Shown: positions 24,811-33,761 of the stretch, piece by piece
How the letters are laid out: each line of letters starts with the position of its first letter
Position numbering within the stretch: the first letter of the stretch is position 1
Assembly: GCA_031549265.1 (NCBI GenBank)
Contig: JAVBQB010000001.1
Coordinates: 186,001 to 250,000, forward strand
Direction of reading: 5' to 3'
DNA length: 64,000 bases
Source: JAVBQB01 sp031549265
GTDB lineage: Bacteria > Bacillota > Clostridia > Oscillospirales > JAVBQB01
Program-made: the position numbers and the translations under genes
Notes under the pieces: model-generated
Seen by the model: only the letters and a program-made list of their open reading frames with translations
Database searches by the model: none
Told to the model about the DNA's origin: nothing

Positions 24811-27318
24811 ATGGCTGCCGGCTCCAAAAAAACTACTAAACGTTCGACTTCTTCAAATGCAAAAAAAGCGCAGGCATCCCGCAAACCTGTCCGGCGGGAG
24901 CTTGCCGCGCTTATTTTCTTTATCCTGGCCGTTATCGCGGCGCTCGGACTCTTCGGTGTCCGGGCGATGTTTATCGATTTCCTCTATAAGGGCGGGCAAA
25001 TCATTGTGGGCGTCGGAGCATATTTGCTCCCGGCGTCCTTGCTATGGTCCAGCATAATTCTGCTGTTTCACAGAGGGCTGCCGGTGAGCACCAGAGTGTG
25101 GTGCACCATGCTCGCGCCCATACTGCTCGGCGCCGTCTGTCAGCTTGCTGTTCCAACCGCCGGACATGAATGGTCGGGCGGTCTGATCGCGACGCTCGCG
25201 GCGGACGGACAGGCTGGAGCCGGCGGCGGAGTTATAGGCGGACTGCTGTCAATGGCTATGTATTCGACCATAAGCCACATCGGTGCGGGGATAATACTGA
25301 TTACGACGCTGACACTGCTTGTTCTGACATCGGTAAACCGCTCGCTGCCCAAGCTGATCGAAATGATTAGAAACCGCGAGCGTCCGGCGTATGAAGTCAG
25401 TCCGGTTGAACCCAGACCGAAGCGCGTCCGAGCGCCGGAGCGTGAGCCCGAACCTGTGCCGTCCAAAACTGCAAGAAAAAGAGGCAATATCGATATTCCT
25501 TTGGACGATAAGCCTGTTGATGAGCGCGACCCCGCCAAACCGCAGCCGGAGCCGGTCTCCTTTCTTAAACCGAGAGCGCCAGAGGTACGTACGCCGGCAG
25601 AAGCGGTGGTACCCGAGGAAGAGGTATCGCTGCCTGTGGAGCTTGCGTCTGAGCCGGAGGTATTTGAGGAAACCGATACATATTCTGCCGACTATTTCGG
25701 CAGTGAACCCGCTGATGACCCATATGAAGCCGAATATGCCGCGCCGCGGCCTGAGCCAAACATTGCGGATGAACAGCCCGAGCTCGTCATTGAAACCTCG
25801 AGGGGTGAGATCGATTATTCTACGCTCGCGGCTCCGTACGCCCATTCTTCGCAATACTGTTTCCCGCCGGTAACGCTCCTCTGCGCGGGTAATCCGCATG
25901 GCGCAGCTGATCCGACCGAGGAGCTCGCTACCAACGCTACAAGGCTGACTGACACGATAAAGAGCTTTAACATCGAGGCTCGCATTATCAACGTCACGCG
26001 CGGCCCGTCGGTCACTCGCTACGAACTGGAGATGGATAAGGGTGTAAAGCTATCGAGGCTTACAGGACTTTCGGACGACATCGCGCTTTCACTTGGCGCG
26101 TCAGGCGTTCGTATCGCTCCGATCCCCGACAAAATCGCGGTGATCGGCATCGAGGTTCCCAACAAAATCGTCAGCACGGTATATGTTCGAGATATTATCG
26201 ACTCCCCCGAATTTTTAGGCGGCAAGAGCAAGATATCTTTTGCCATTGGTAAAGATATTGCCGGTGACTGCATAGTCGGAGACATCGCCCGCCTGCCGCA
26301 TCTTCTGATTGCCGGTACGACCGGATCGGGCAAATCGGTGTGTATGAACACTCTGATAATTAGTCTGCTCTACAAGGCGTCGCCCGATGATGTCAGGCTG
26401 ATAATGATTGACCCCAAAATGATTGAGCTCGGAATATATAACGGTATCCCCCACCTGCTCATACCGGTCGTGACCGATCCGAAAAAGGCTTCCGGAGCGC
26501 TGCAATGGGCTGTCGTTGAAATGATGAGGCGGTACAAGCTGTTTGCCGAGAAGAATGTACGCGATATATTTTCGTATAACGAGGCTGCAGCGCGCGATTC
26601 CGCCGAGGTACAGAAGCTCCCCCAGATTGTCATCGTTATTGACGAGTTGGCGGATTTGATGCTGGTCGCCGCCAAGGAAGTTGAAGAATCCATCTGCCGA
26701 ATCGCGCAAATGGCTCGCGCTGCCGGAATGCACCTTATTATAGCTACTCAGCGGCCGTCATCGGATGTCATTACCGGAATTATGAAGGCGAACATTCCGT
26801 CCAGAATCGCTTTTGCCGTCGCGTCCCAGCTGGAATCCAGGATCATACTGGATTCCATGGGAGCCGAAAAACTGGTCGGCCGCGGGGACATGCTCTTCGC
26901 GCCGCTCGGATCGGGAAAACCCACGCGAGTCCAGGGTGCTCTGATCTCGAGCGACGAGGTTGAATCGGTGGTTGAGTTCGTCAAAAAATACGGAGCGCCC
27001 GATTATTCGGACGATGTGATGGCGCAGATTGAGAAATCCGCCGAGCCCGCGCAAAAAGGCGGCGGTGCGACTCTCGCCCCCGATGATTCGGCTGACGATG
27101 AATTGCTGGCCGCCGCGGTGGATGTGTTTTTGGAAATCGGACAGGCTTCATCTTCCCTGCTCCAACGCAGGTTAAAGGTCGGATACGCAAGAGCCGCGCG
27201 CCTGGTTGACATGATGGAGGAACGGGGCATCGTGGGCCCGAACGAAGGCTCCAAGCCGCGGCAGATACTCATATCCAGAGACCGGTGGCAGGAAATGAAG
27301 CAGGAAAAAGGCTTGTAA
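24811..27318 (+). CDS. ftsK: DNA translocase FtsK/SpoIIIE
   Basis: A hexameric ATP-driven DNA pump that clears chromosomal DNA through the division or sporulation septum. It has 835 residues: a basic N-terminus, four transmembrane helices (about residues 30-190), a Pro/Glu/Arg-rich linker (about 195-330), an alpha/beta motor domain with Walker A GTTGSGKS (502-509) and Walker B VIVIDELADLML, RIAFAVAS and DMLF segments, and a C-terminal winged-helix gamma domain (SSSLLQRRLKVGYARAAR) that reads KOPS/SRS sequences. The start follows GAGGT. In a spore former this may be the SpoIIIE that fills the forespore with DNA. Confidence 0.95.
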   Translation: MAAGSKKTTKRSTSSNAKKAQASRKPVRRELAALIFFILAVIAALGLFGVRAMFIDFLYKGGQIIVGVGAYLLPASLLWSSIILLFHRGLPVSTRVWCTMLAPILLGAVCQLAVPTAGHEWSGGLIATLAADGQAGAGGGVIGGLLSMAMYSTISHIGAGIILITTLTLLVLTSVNRSLPKLIEMIRNRERPAYEVSPVEPRPKRVRAPEREPEPVPSKTARKRGNIDIPLDDKPVDERDPAKPQPEPVSFLKPRAPEVRTPAEAVVPEEEVSLPVELASEPEVFEETDTYSADYFGSEPADDPYEAEYAAPRPEPNIADEQPELVIETSRGEIDYSTLAAPYAHSSQYCFPPVTLLCAGNPHGAADPTEELATNATRLTDTIKSFNIEARIINVTRGPSVTRYELEMDKGVKLSRLTGLSDDIALSLGASGVRIAPIPDKIAVIGIEVPNKIVSTVYVRDIIDSPEFLGGKSKISFAIGKDIAGDCIVGDIARLPHLLIAGTTGSGKSVCMNTLIISLLYKASPDDVRLIMIDPKMIELGIYNGIPHLLIPVVTDPKKASGALQWAVVEMMRRYKLFAEKNVRDIFSYNEAAARDSAEVQKLPQIVIVIDELADLMLVAAKEVEESICRIAQMARAAGMHLIIATQRPSSDVITGIMKANIPSRIAFAVASQLESRIILDSMGAEKLVGRGDMLFAPLGSGKPTRVQGALISSDEVESVVEFVKKYGAPDYSDDVMAQIEKSAEPAQKGGGATLAPDDSADDELLAAAVDVFLEIGQASSSLLQRRLKVGYARAARLVDMMEERGIVGPNEGSKPRQILISRDRWQEMKQEKGL

Positions 27319-27349
27319 GCCAAAGCGGGATTACACTTTTGTTCAAAAG

Positions 27350-28714
27350 TCAGAGTGACAGCGTTCCCTTTTCGCTTTCGAGCAACAGTAAGATCTTTTC
27401 CTCGTTGCCGGTCGCGGCGTCGAGGAACACCAGAACGCCTCTGTTCTCCTGCCCCCTGCAACGGAAAACATGACAAAACACTTCGTTCTGGCCGCCGGTG
27501 GGAACAACCGCCATATAGTGCGAGTCGACTTTGAGCGAGCTCGCGATCAATTCGCGGGCGTGCTCTTCGGTAATCTTGGCAGGGCTGAATACTCGCTTTT
27601 GATGGTTCATCACATAGCCGCGGGACTCAAGTCCGGTTATTTTGCCGTCATCCTGCGCCACGGCAACTTTGATGAGGTCGGGATAGCATATGACGCCGTC
27701 CTGCTCATACGCGAAGTTAATCATTACCGAATTATTGGATATAATCCAATATGTGTCGCGCATATTTTTGAACCCGTGCTCTTCGAGAAACGACCGCGCG
27801 TTGGAAATGCACTGCTCGGGAGCAAGTTTTGCGGTTTCAACATTTCTTGAGCTCAGCAGAGTCAGGGGTATCCCGCCGGTTTTAGTTATTTCTATAAAGC
27901 TGGACGAGTCGCCGTTATCGTATTCAAATTGATAGGTCGGGAGCTTGCCAGAGCTCTCGCCGGTCAGGACGACCTTGTCCGAACTGAGGCCGATCAGATC
28001 TGCGGCTCTGTTTCGCGCAATTTCCGGTGAGGCCTCTTTTTGTCCATTCAGCAGCATCGGGGTTTTGTTTTCAACATGGCTGGAAAACGGTCCGTCATAG
28101 ACAAGCGCGGGTATTTTCGGAAACTCGCCTTCGATGTCTTTATATCCGTCGGCAATGACCGGCACGGCGGTTCTGTCAATCGATTGGCGGACGCCCGAAA
28201 CGTTCATGTTGCCGAATTTCATATTATACAGACTGACGCTTTCTTGCAAGTCGGTGAGCTTGGTCGAAAGTTCCTTCGCTATTTTTGAAAGACTCGTGAA
28301 ACTGTTTACTTCATCCGTTGTGTACGATTCTCCAATTGCAAGCTTTTTGGCCATCGCCGAACTGAAATCTCCAACTTCGGAGATGAACTTCGAGGTATTT
28401 TCGAGTTCGACGAATGAATACGGCAGCCTTCCGAGAGCGGAAGCGGCGCTCGACGCCTGCCGCGCAACTTCGTTTGCCAGCGTGGACTGCATTACCGGAG
28501 ACCGGGAGTAGACTCCTTTCTGCAACGCAGTGTCTATCGCGTTCAGCGCGCTGACCAGTTCGCTGAACGCCTGCTGACGGTCATTTTCGATCTGATACTC
28601 CAGTGACGCCGCCTGATTCCATCCGGCATAACAGAACCCGCCGAGCACAAACATTGCCGCGATGGAAAAGCTGATTACACGAATGAACGCGCGTTTTCTT
28701 TCAAATAATTTCAA
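27350..28714 (-). CDS. ypeB: Spore germination protein YpeB
   Basis: A forespore-made membrane protein required in Bacillus for stability and localisation of the cortex-lytic enzyme SleB. About 454 residues: an N-terminal transmembrane helix (VISFSIAAMFVLGGFCYAGW), a helical YpeB domain with SLEYQIENDRQQAFSELV and LGRLPYSFVELENTSKFI, and C-terminal PepSY-type repeats. I prefer the TTG at 28714 because AGAGGGGTGG lies just upstream; the ATG at 28753 has only a TATAAT-like hexamer before it. sleB, normally upstream in the same operon, is absent here; the gene is flanked by gltX (divergent) and ftsK (convergent). Confidence 0.9.
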   Translation of the reverse strand: MKLFERKRAFIRVISFSIAAMFVLGGFCYAGWNQAASLEYQIENDRQQAFSELVSALNAIDTALQKGVYSRSPVMQSTLANEVARQASSAASALGRLPYSFVELENTSKFISEVGDFSSAMAKKLAIGESYTTDEVNSFTSLSKIAKELSTKLTDLQESVSLYNMKFGNMNVSGVRQSIDRTAVPVIADGYKDIEGEFPKIPALVYDGPFSSHVENKTPMLLNGQKEASPEIARNRAADLIGLSSDKVVLTGESSGKLPTYQFEYDNGDSSSFIEITKTGGIPLTLLSSRNVETAKLAPEQCISNARSFLEEHGFKNMRDTYWIISNNSVMINFAYEQDGVICYPDLIKVAVAQDDGKITGLESRGYVMNHQKRVFSPAKITEEHARELIASSLKVDSHYMAVVPTGGQNEVFCHVFRCRGQENRGVLVFLDAATGNEEKILLLLESEKGTLSL

Positions 28715-28815
28715 TGTACCACCCCTCTTGAAATAGTTTCCCGCAAACTTCATATTATATTCCAGTCATATTGTGTGCTAATCTGAAAAAAACCATTAGA
28801 AACAGGAGTCAACTC

Positions 28816-30459
28816 ATGGATAACTTAGCGCTTGCTCAACTGCTGTTCCCCGACGTTGCCGACACGCCCGACCAAATCGAGGCGCGATACCCGGACCGGT
28901 CTCTACCCGACGGAGCCCGCGTGACCAGAATGGCGCCCAGCCCCACGGGCTTTATGCACCTGGGCAACCTGCTTGCGGCAGTGACGGCAGAACGTCTGGC
29001 GCACCAGTCCGGGGGCGTATTCTTTCTGCGGATCGAGGATACCGACCAAAAACGCGAGGTTGAAGGTGGAGTCGAGGCGATAATCAGCGCTTTTGACAGT
29101 TTCCGGCTGAACTTCGACGAGGGCGCCGGCGTTTCGGTTGACACCGGGAACTACGGCCCGTACAGACAGCGGCAGAGAGCCGGGATATATCATATTTTTG
29201 CAAAGAAGCTGGTGGAGGCGGGTTGCGCGTACCCCTGCTTTTGCACAGAGGCCGAGCTTGAGGATATGAGAAATCGCCAGAGTGCCGAGAAAGCGAATTT
29301 CGGTTATTACGGCAAATGGGCGCTATACCGCGACTGCGGGCTCGATGTTATCCATGAAAAGCTGAACTCCGGCGAACCGTACGTTTTGCGCCTCCGGTCA
29401 AGCGGAGATCCGTCGCGTAAGTTCAGGTTCACAGATCTTGTCAAGGGCAAAATGGAGCTTCCCGAAAATGATATGGATATCGTCCTGCTGAAATCCGACG
29501 GAATTCCCACCTACCATTTTGCGCACGCCGTGGATGATCACCTGATGAAAACCACGCATGTTGTGCGCGGCGACGAATGGCTGGCGACGCTGCCGGTTCA
29601 CGTTCAGCTGTTTGAGATGCTCGGATGGAAGCACCCGGAATATCTGCACATCGCGCCGCTGATGAAGATGGATGGCTCGTCCAAAAGAAAGCTGTCCAAA
29701 AGACATGACCCTGAGCTGGCGCTCGACTATTACGATGAGCAGGGATACCCGGTCGACTCGGTTTTGGAGTATCTGTTTACCATCCTGAATTCCAACTTTG
29801 AGCAGTGGCGGACTCAAAACCCGCTCTCCCCCATCGGCGAGTTTGAATTTACCGCTGCAAAGATGAGCGCCTCGGGCGCGCTGTTCGATATTGCCAAGCT
29901 AAATGACGTCAGCAAAAACCTGGTATCCCGGATGACTGCCGACCGGGTTTTTGATCAGGCGGCGGACTGGTGCAGCAGGCACGACAGCGAGTTCCACGCA
30001 CTTCTGACCCTCGATCCGGCATACTCCAAGTCAATTTTCGCGATCGGGCGCGGCGCGGCTAAACCCAGGCGCGATATCACAGTTTGGCGCGACGTCCGCG
30101 GATATATGGACTTCTTCTTCGACGAACTGTTTTGTCCCGAGTACGAATACCCCACTAACGTGTCCGAGGACGACAGGAAAGAAATCATAAAAAGATATCA
30201 AACGATATATAATAGTGCCGACGACCAGTCAGCGTGGTTTGACCGCATTAAGGCGCTTGCGGGCGAACTTGGCTTCGCGCCCGAGACCAAGCTGTACAAA
30301 GCCGATCCGGATTCGTATAAAGGTCACGTCGGCGATGTCAGCATGGTAATCCGCGTAGCCGTGAGCGGTCGCCAAAACTCGCCGGATATGTTCGACGTGA
30401 TGCGCATACTCGGCCCGGAACGCGTTGCCGAACGTCTTAACAAGGCGCTGATGGCGTAA
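28816..30459 (+). CDS. gltX: Glutamate--tRNA ligase
   Basis: A class I synthetase charging tRNA-Glu; about 547 residues. The catalytic signature near residue 40 reads APSPTGFMHLGNLLAAV, a variant of the usual HIGG form, and the KMSKS equivalent is RKLSKRHDPEL. FFLRIEDTDQKREV is the conserved RIEDTD block. The C-terminal helical anticodon-binding domain is present. The ATG at 28816 follows ACAGGAG; an upstream extension to 28771 is not supported. It is followed after 14 nt by glnS. It belongs to a longer clostridial GluRS branch; a second gltX elsewhere is possible. Confidence 0.92.
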   Translation: MDNLALAQLLFPDVADTPDQIEARYPDRSLPDGARVTRMAPSPTGFMHLGNLLAAVTAERLAHQSGGVFFLRIEDTDQKREVEGGVEAIISAFDSFRLNFDEGAGVSVDTGNYGPYRQRQRAGIYHIFAKKLVEAGCAYPCFCTEAELEDMRNRQSAEKANFGYYGKWALYRDCGLDVIHEKLNSGEPYVLRLRSSGDPSRKFRFTDLVKGKMELPENDMDIVLLKSDGIPTYHFAHAVDDHLMKTTHVVRGDEWLATLPVHVQLFEMLGWKHPEYLHIAPLMKMDGSSKRKLSKRHDPELALDYYDEQGYPVDSVLEYLFTILNSNFEQWRTQNPLSPIGEFEFTAAKMSASGALFDIAKLNDVSKNLVSRMTADRVFDQAADWCSRHDSEFHALLTLDPAYSKSIFAIGRGAAKPRRDITVWRDVRGYMDFFFDELFCPEYEYPTNVSEDDRKEIIKRYQTIYNSADDQSAWFDRIKALAGELGFAPETKLYKADPDSYKGHVGDVSMVIRVAVSGRQNSPDMFDVMRILGPERVAERLNKALMA

Positions 30460-30473
30460 CTTTGGAGGATTAG

Positions 30474-32129
30474 ATGGAAAATATCTCGAACTTCATCCAT
30501 GATATTATCGACCGCGATCTGGCAGAGGGATTCGCGAGGCGGATTCATACCCGTTTTCCTCCGGAGCCAAACGGATATCTGCATATCGGCAGCGCGAAAG
30601 CGATATGGATCAACTGGATTACCGCGAGGAAATACGGTGGTACGTTTAACCTGCGCTATGACGACACCAATCCGGTCAAAGAAGACGACGAATACATCCG
30701 CGCGATCGAAAGCGACCTGCGCTGGCTGGGCGCCGTCCCGGACGGAGGCATTTTCTTCGGCTCGGACTACTTTGACAAATGCTACGAATTCGCGCTCGGA
30801 CTCATCCGCGACGGACACGCTTACGTCTGCGACCTGACGTCCGAACAGATGCGCGAATACCGGGGCACGCTGACCCAGCCGGGACGCGAAAGCCCCTATC
30901 GGAACAGGACAGCCGAAGAGAATCTGGATCTGTTCCAGCGCATGAAAAACGGCGAGTTTGAGGACGGATCGCGTACATTGCGGGCGAAGATTGACATGAC
31001 CTCGTCCAATATGAACATGCGCGACCCCGCGATATACAGGATACTGAGATCCACCCACCACCGCCAGGGAGACAAGTGGTGCATTTATCCGCTGTACGAC
31101 TACGCACATCCTATTCAAGACGCGCTTGAGGGCATTACGCATTCGCTCTGCTCGATCGAGTTTGAAAATCATCGTCCGCTCTACGACTGGGTCATCGAGA
31201 AAATCGGATTTGAAGCACCGCCGCGCCAGTATGAATTCGCGAGACTCAACGTGAGTTATACGGTTCTCAGCAAACGCTATCTCAGGTATTTGGTTGAGTC
31301 CGGCCTGGTTGACGGCTGGGACGACCCGCGTATGCCCACGCTGTCTGGTCTCCGCAGGCGCGGATACACGCCGTCCTCGATATTCGAGTTTGTCAGAATG
31401 GCAGGAGTATCAAAGACTTACAGCCTGGTCGACGTGGGTATGCTCGAATTCTGCATCCGCGACGAGCTCAACAAGACCGCTCAGCGCAGAATCGCGGTCA
31501 CCGACCCGATCAAGGTAACAATTACGAACTATCCCGAGGATCAGGTCGAGCAGATCACGATCCCAAACAACCCAGAAGATGAGAACGCCGGCAGCCGCGA
31601 TGTGCCCATTTGCAGAGAAATATATATCGAACGATCGGACTTTATGGCCGATCCTCCGGCAAAATTCCACAGACTCTCGGTCGGACGCGAAGTCAGATTG
31701 GTTGGGACGTACTTTATCAAGTGCAATGAGGCGATAACCGACCAAAATGGCGAAATAGTCGAACTGATGTGCACATATGACCCGGACACGCGCTCCGGAC
31801 ACGCGCCGGATGGACGCAAGGTAAAGGGAACGATTCACTGGGTATCCGCCCGGCACGCTATTGACGCTAAACTGCGTCTGTATGACAGGTTATTTACGAT
31901 TGACAACCTAAATGACATGCCTGAGGGTACAAATTTTGATGATTTCCTCAACAAAGACTCACTGACCGAGCTGACTGGCTGCAAGCTGGAGCCTTCACTT
32001 GCAAACGCCTCTCCGGACGAACGCTTCCAGTTTGTGCGAACCGGTTATTTCTACCTCGACAGCAAGGACAAGCAGAGCTTCAACAGAATCGTTCCGCTCA
32101 AAGATTCGTGGGCAAAAATTTCAAAGTAG
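30474..32129 (+). CDS. glnS: Glutamine--tRNA ligase
   Basis: A class I synthetase that charges tRNA-Gln directly; 551 residues, like E. coli GlnRS. Motifs are TRFPPEPNGYLHIGSAKAI (HIGH) and VLSKRYLRYLV (KMSKS). YDDTNPVKEDDEYI, LYDYAHPIQDALEGI and a C-terminal double beta-barrel anticodon domain complete the family layout. The start follows TTTGGAGG at good spacing. Most Firmicutes instead make Gln-tRNA with GatCAB, so GlnRS is a less common presence, probably of horizontal origin in the lineage. It is coupled with gltX. Confidence 0.96.
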   Translation: MENISNFIHDIIDRDLAEGFARRIHTRFPPEPNGYLHIGSAKAIWINWITARKYGGTFNLRYDDTNPVKEDDEYIRAIESDLRWLGAVPDGGIFFGSDYFDKCYEFALGLIRDGHAYVCDLTSEQMREYRGTLTQPGRESPYRNRTAEENLDLFQRMKNGEFEDGSRTLRAKIDMTSSNMNMRDPAIYRILRSTHHRQGDKWCIYPLYDYAHPIQDALEGITHSLCSIEFENHRPLYDWVIEKIGFEAPPRQYEFARLNVSYTVLSKRYLRYLVESGLVDGWDDPRMPTLSGLRRRGYTPSSIFEFVRMAGVSKTYSLVDVGMLEFCIRDELNKTAQRRIAVTDPIKVTITNYPEDQVEQITIPNNPEDENAGSRDVPICREIYIERSDFMADPPAKFHRLSVGREVRLVGTYFIKCNEAITDQNGEIVELMCTYDPDTRSGHAPDGRKVKGTIHWVSARHAIDAKLRLYDRLFTIDNLNDMPEGTNFDDFLNKDSLTELTGCKLEPSLANASPDERFQFVRTGYFYLDSKDKQSFNRIVPLKDSWAKISK

Positions 32130-32138
32130 ACTAAATAG

Positions 32139-32918
32139 TTAATTCGCCTTGTCCGGTTCTTCGGAATCTGACGGGGCGTTTTCTTCTGCTTCCGCTTTTT
32201 TCGCCGCCTTCTTTTCGTTAATCATATTGTGCAACGCCTCCAGCGCCTCGGCCAGATTGCCGATGCAGTCGATGAGGCCGATTTCCACCGCTTCTTCCCC
32301 GTCGATGACGCTGCCTACGTCCGCCGCCAGCTCGCCTGTGCGCAGCATGAGCTCACGGAAGCGCTCTTCGGTGATTCTCGAATTGCGCGCGACAAACTTG
32401 ACGATGCGTTCCTGTATCTTTTCAAAATAATTGAAGGTCTGCGGCGCGCCGATAACGATTCCGTTCAGCCGCACGGGGTGTATGGTCATAGCGGCGGACT
32501 GCGCGATCATCGATTTCTGCGCCGCGACCGCCAGCGGAACACCGATAGAATGGCCGCCGCCGAGAACCAGCGAAACAGTCGGTTTTCGCATTCCGGCGAT
32601 TAACTCAGCGATCGCGAGGCCTGCTTCTATGTCCCCGCCGACTGTGTTCAGGAGAACCAAAAGTCCGTCGATTTCGGGCGATTCTTCAATTGCCGCAAGC
32701 TGAGGTAAAACATGTTCGTATTTGGTTGTTTTGTTTTGCTGAGGCAGTATCTGGTGTCCCTCGATCTGCCCTACGATTACAATACAATGTATGTTGTTCC
32801 TTCCGTCGGATTGCGTTGTCGAGCCAAGCTGGACTATCTGCCGGATCTCATCCTCTCCCAATATTCGCTCGCCGGTATTCTCGTTTTCGGAATCATTACG
32901 GTCAAATTCGTCGCACAT
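32139..32918 (-). CDS. tepA: ClpP-like translocation-enhancing protein TepA
   Basis: A ClpP/crotonase-fold serine peptidase-like protein, about 259 residues. The core matches Bacillus TepA/YmfB: IHCIVIVGQIEGHQ, LNTVGGDIEAGLAIAELI, the nucleophile segment GGGHSIGVPLAVAA, and TIHPVRLNGIVIGAPQTF with the catalytic-position His. Its physiological role is unclear (proposed in secretion or signal-peptide degradation). The charged C-terminal tail is Lys/Glu/Asp-rich. The ATG at 32918 has AAAGGAG 8 nt upstream; the longer frame to 33062 is not supported. It is convergent with glnS (9 bp between stops). tepA often neighbours ftsK and ribonuclease J. Confidence 0.9.
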   Translation of the reverse strand: MCDEFDRNDSENENTGERILGEDEIRQIVQLGSTTQSDGRNNIHCIVIVGQIEGHQILPQQNKTTKYEHVLPQLAAIEESPEIDGLLVLLNTVGGDIEAGLAIAELIAGMRKPTVSLVLGGGHSIGVPLAVAAQKSMIAQSAAMTIHPVRLNGIVIGAPQTFNYFEKIQERIVKFVARNSRITEERFRELMLRTGELAADVGSVIDGEEAVEIGLIDCIGNLAEALEALHNMINEKKAAKKAEAEENAPSDSEEPDKAN

Positions 32919-33073
32919 TATCAATACTCCTTTTTTGTCGTAGTATTGACTCAAAAATAGAAAAATACGTGTTCCTATTTTTTCTAATTTGCTGAACCGT
33001 ACAGTTCGGAATGTTGACAATATGAGACATGGCTCCGACTGGCAAATTTGGCCCTCCGGCATAAAATGGATTG

Positions 33074-33105
33074 AGCACTCTTGTTGTCGTCGGCTCGGGA
33101 GTGCT
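33074..33105. promoter_or_regulatory. CIRCE-like inverted repeat with an 18-nt spacer
   Basis: AGCACTC (33074-33080) and GAGTGCT (33099-33105) are the exact half-sites of the HrcA operator CIRCE, but the spacer is 18 nt instead of 9. It lies 26 bp before the Cys-rich gene and upstream of divergent tepA. It could be an HrcA site, another operator, or an RNA hairpin in the leader. Confidence 0.35.
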
Positions 33106-33131
33106 ATCTATTTACTATTTTGGAGGCTTAG

Positions 33132-33701
33132 ATGAGTAATCGGAGATTTTTCGAAAACCGCGGCGAGGGCGGATGCTCATGTTTCGATGGCTGCGGCTGC
33201 GGCTGGAGACCGTGTATAAATAATTTCTGCTGCTGCGAGGACAAAAAGAAGAAGACGAAGGTATGTAACGTTCTCACCACAGGTCCCGTGTTCCGCGATA
33301 CCTCGACCAACAGCATAGTGTCCCGCGTGTACAATACGAATTCTTTCCCGGTATCTGTGACTCTCGAACTGTTTCAGCTGAATGACGACGGCACAGAAAC
33401 GGTTTTCTTTTCCGAGACCAAGGTTGTGCAGTCGCTGACTAATTCGTTTTTTACGACGATAGACGTCAGCGGCGCGTCGTTCGGGCCGTACAGAGCGGTA
33501 TACACAGTTACAAACCTCAGTGGCAGGCCGGTGGAGGGAGTTCAGGTTTATCTGGCCGGCAGACTGGATCAGGCATCGACCGCGTTTGTCAACAGTCACC
33601 TGGTTGCGGCGGAGACTTTCACCAACTCGGATTTTACCCCCGTCTGCTCTCTCAGAATGCAGGAAGAATCAGTGAACGGCGACGACGACGGAGATTTCTA
33701 A
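33132..33701 (+). CDS. Cys-rich-headed protein with a beta-rich domain, function unknown
   Basis: 189 residues in three parts. The N-terminal 40 residues are a Cys/Gly-rich head (GCSCFDGCGCGWRPCINNFCCC), followed by a Lys patch (DKKKKTK). The rest is a beta-rich domain of about 130 residues with alternating Val/Thr/Ser strands (SRVYNTNSFPVSVTLELFQL). The tail is acidic (DDDGDF). There is no signal peptide. The make-up resembles spore coat or exosporium proteins, but I cannot place it in a family. The start follows TTTGGAGG. It is a single gene with its own strong terminator. Confidence 0.75.
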   Translation: MSNRRFFENRGEGGCSCFDGCGCGWRPCINNFCCCEDKKKKTKVCNVLTTGPVFRDTSTNSIVSRVYNTNSFPVSVTLELFQLNDDGTETVFFSETKVVQSLTNSFFTTIDVSGASFGPYRAVYTVTNLSGRPVEGVQVYLAGRLDQASTAFVNSHLVAAETFTNSDFTPVCSLRMQEESVNGDDDGDF

Positions 33702-33709
33702 AAAGCAGA

Positions 33710-33737
33710 GGGCGGGCACTTCGATAGTGTCCGCCCC
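33710..33737 (+). terminator. Intrinsic terminator after the Cys-rich gene
   Basis: An 11-bp stem with one G-T pair (GGGCGGGCACT with AGTGTCCGCCC) and a 5-nt loop, followed by CATTTTTGTTTTAT. Typical strong rho-independent form. Confidence 0.85.
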
Positions 33738-33761
33738 ATTTTTGTTTTATGCGGTTCTATG

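Noticed and set aside
27335..27350. Palindrome ACTTTTG-TT-CAAAAGT between ftsK and ypeB as a terminator
   Set aside because: The loop is only 2 nt, the stem is A/T-rich and no T tract follows; too weak to call.
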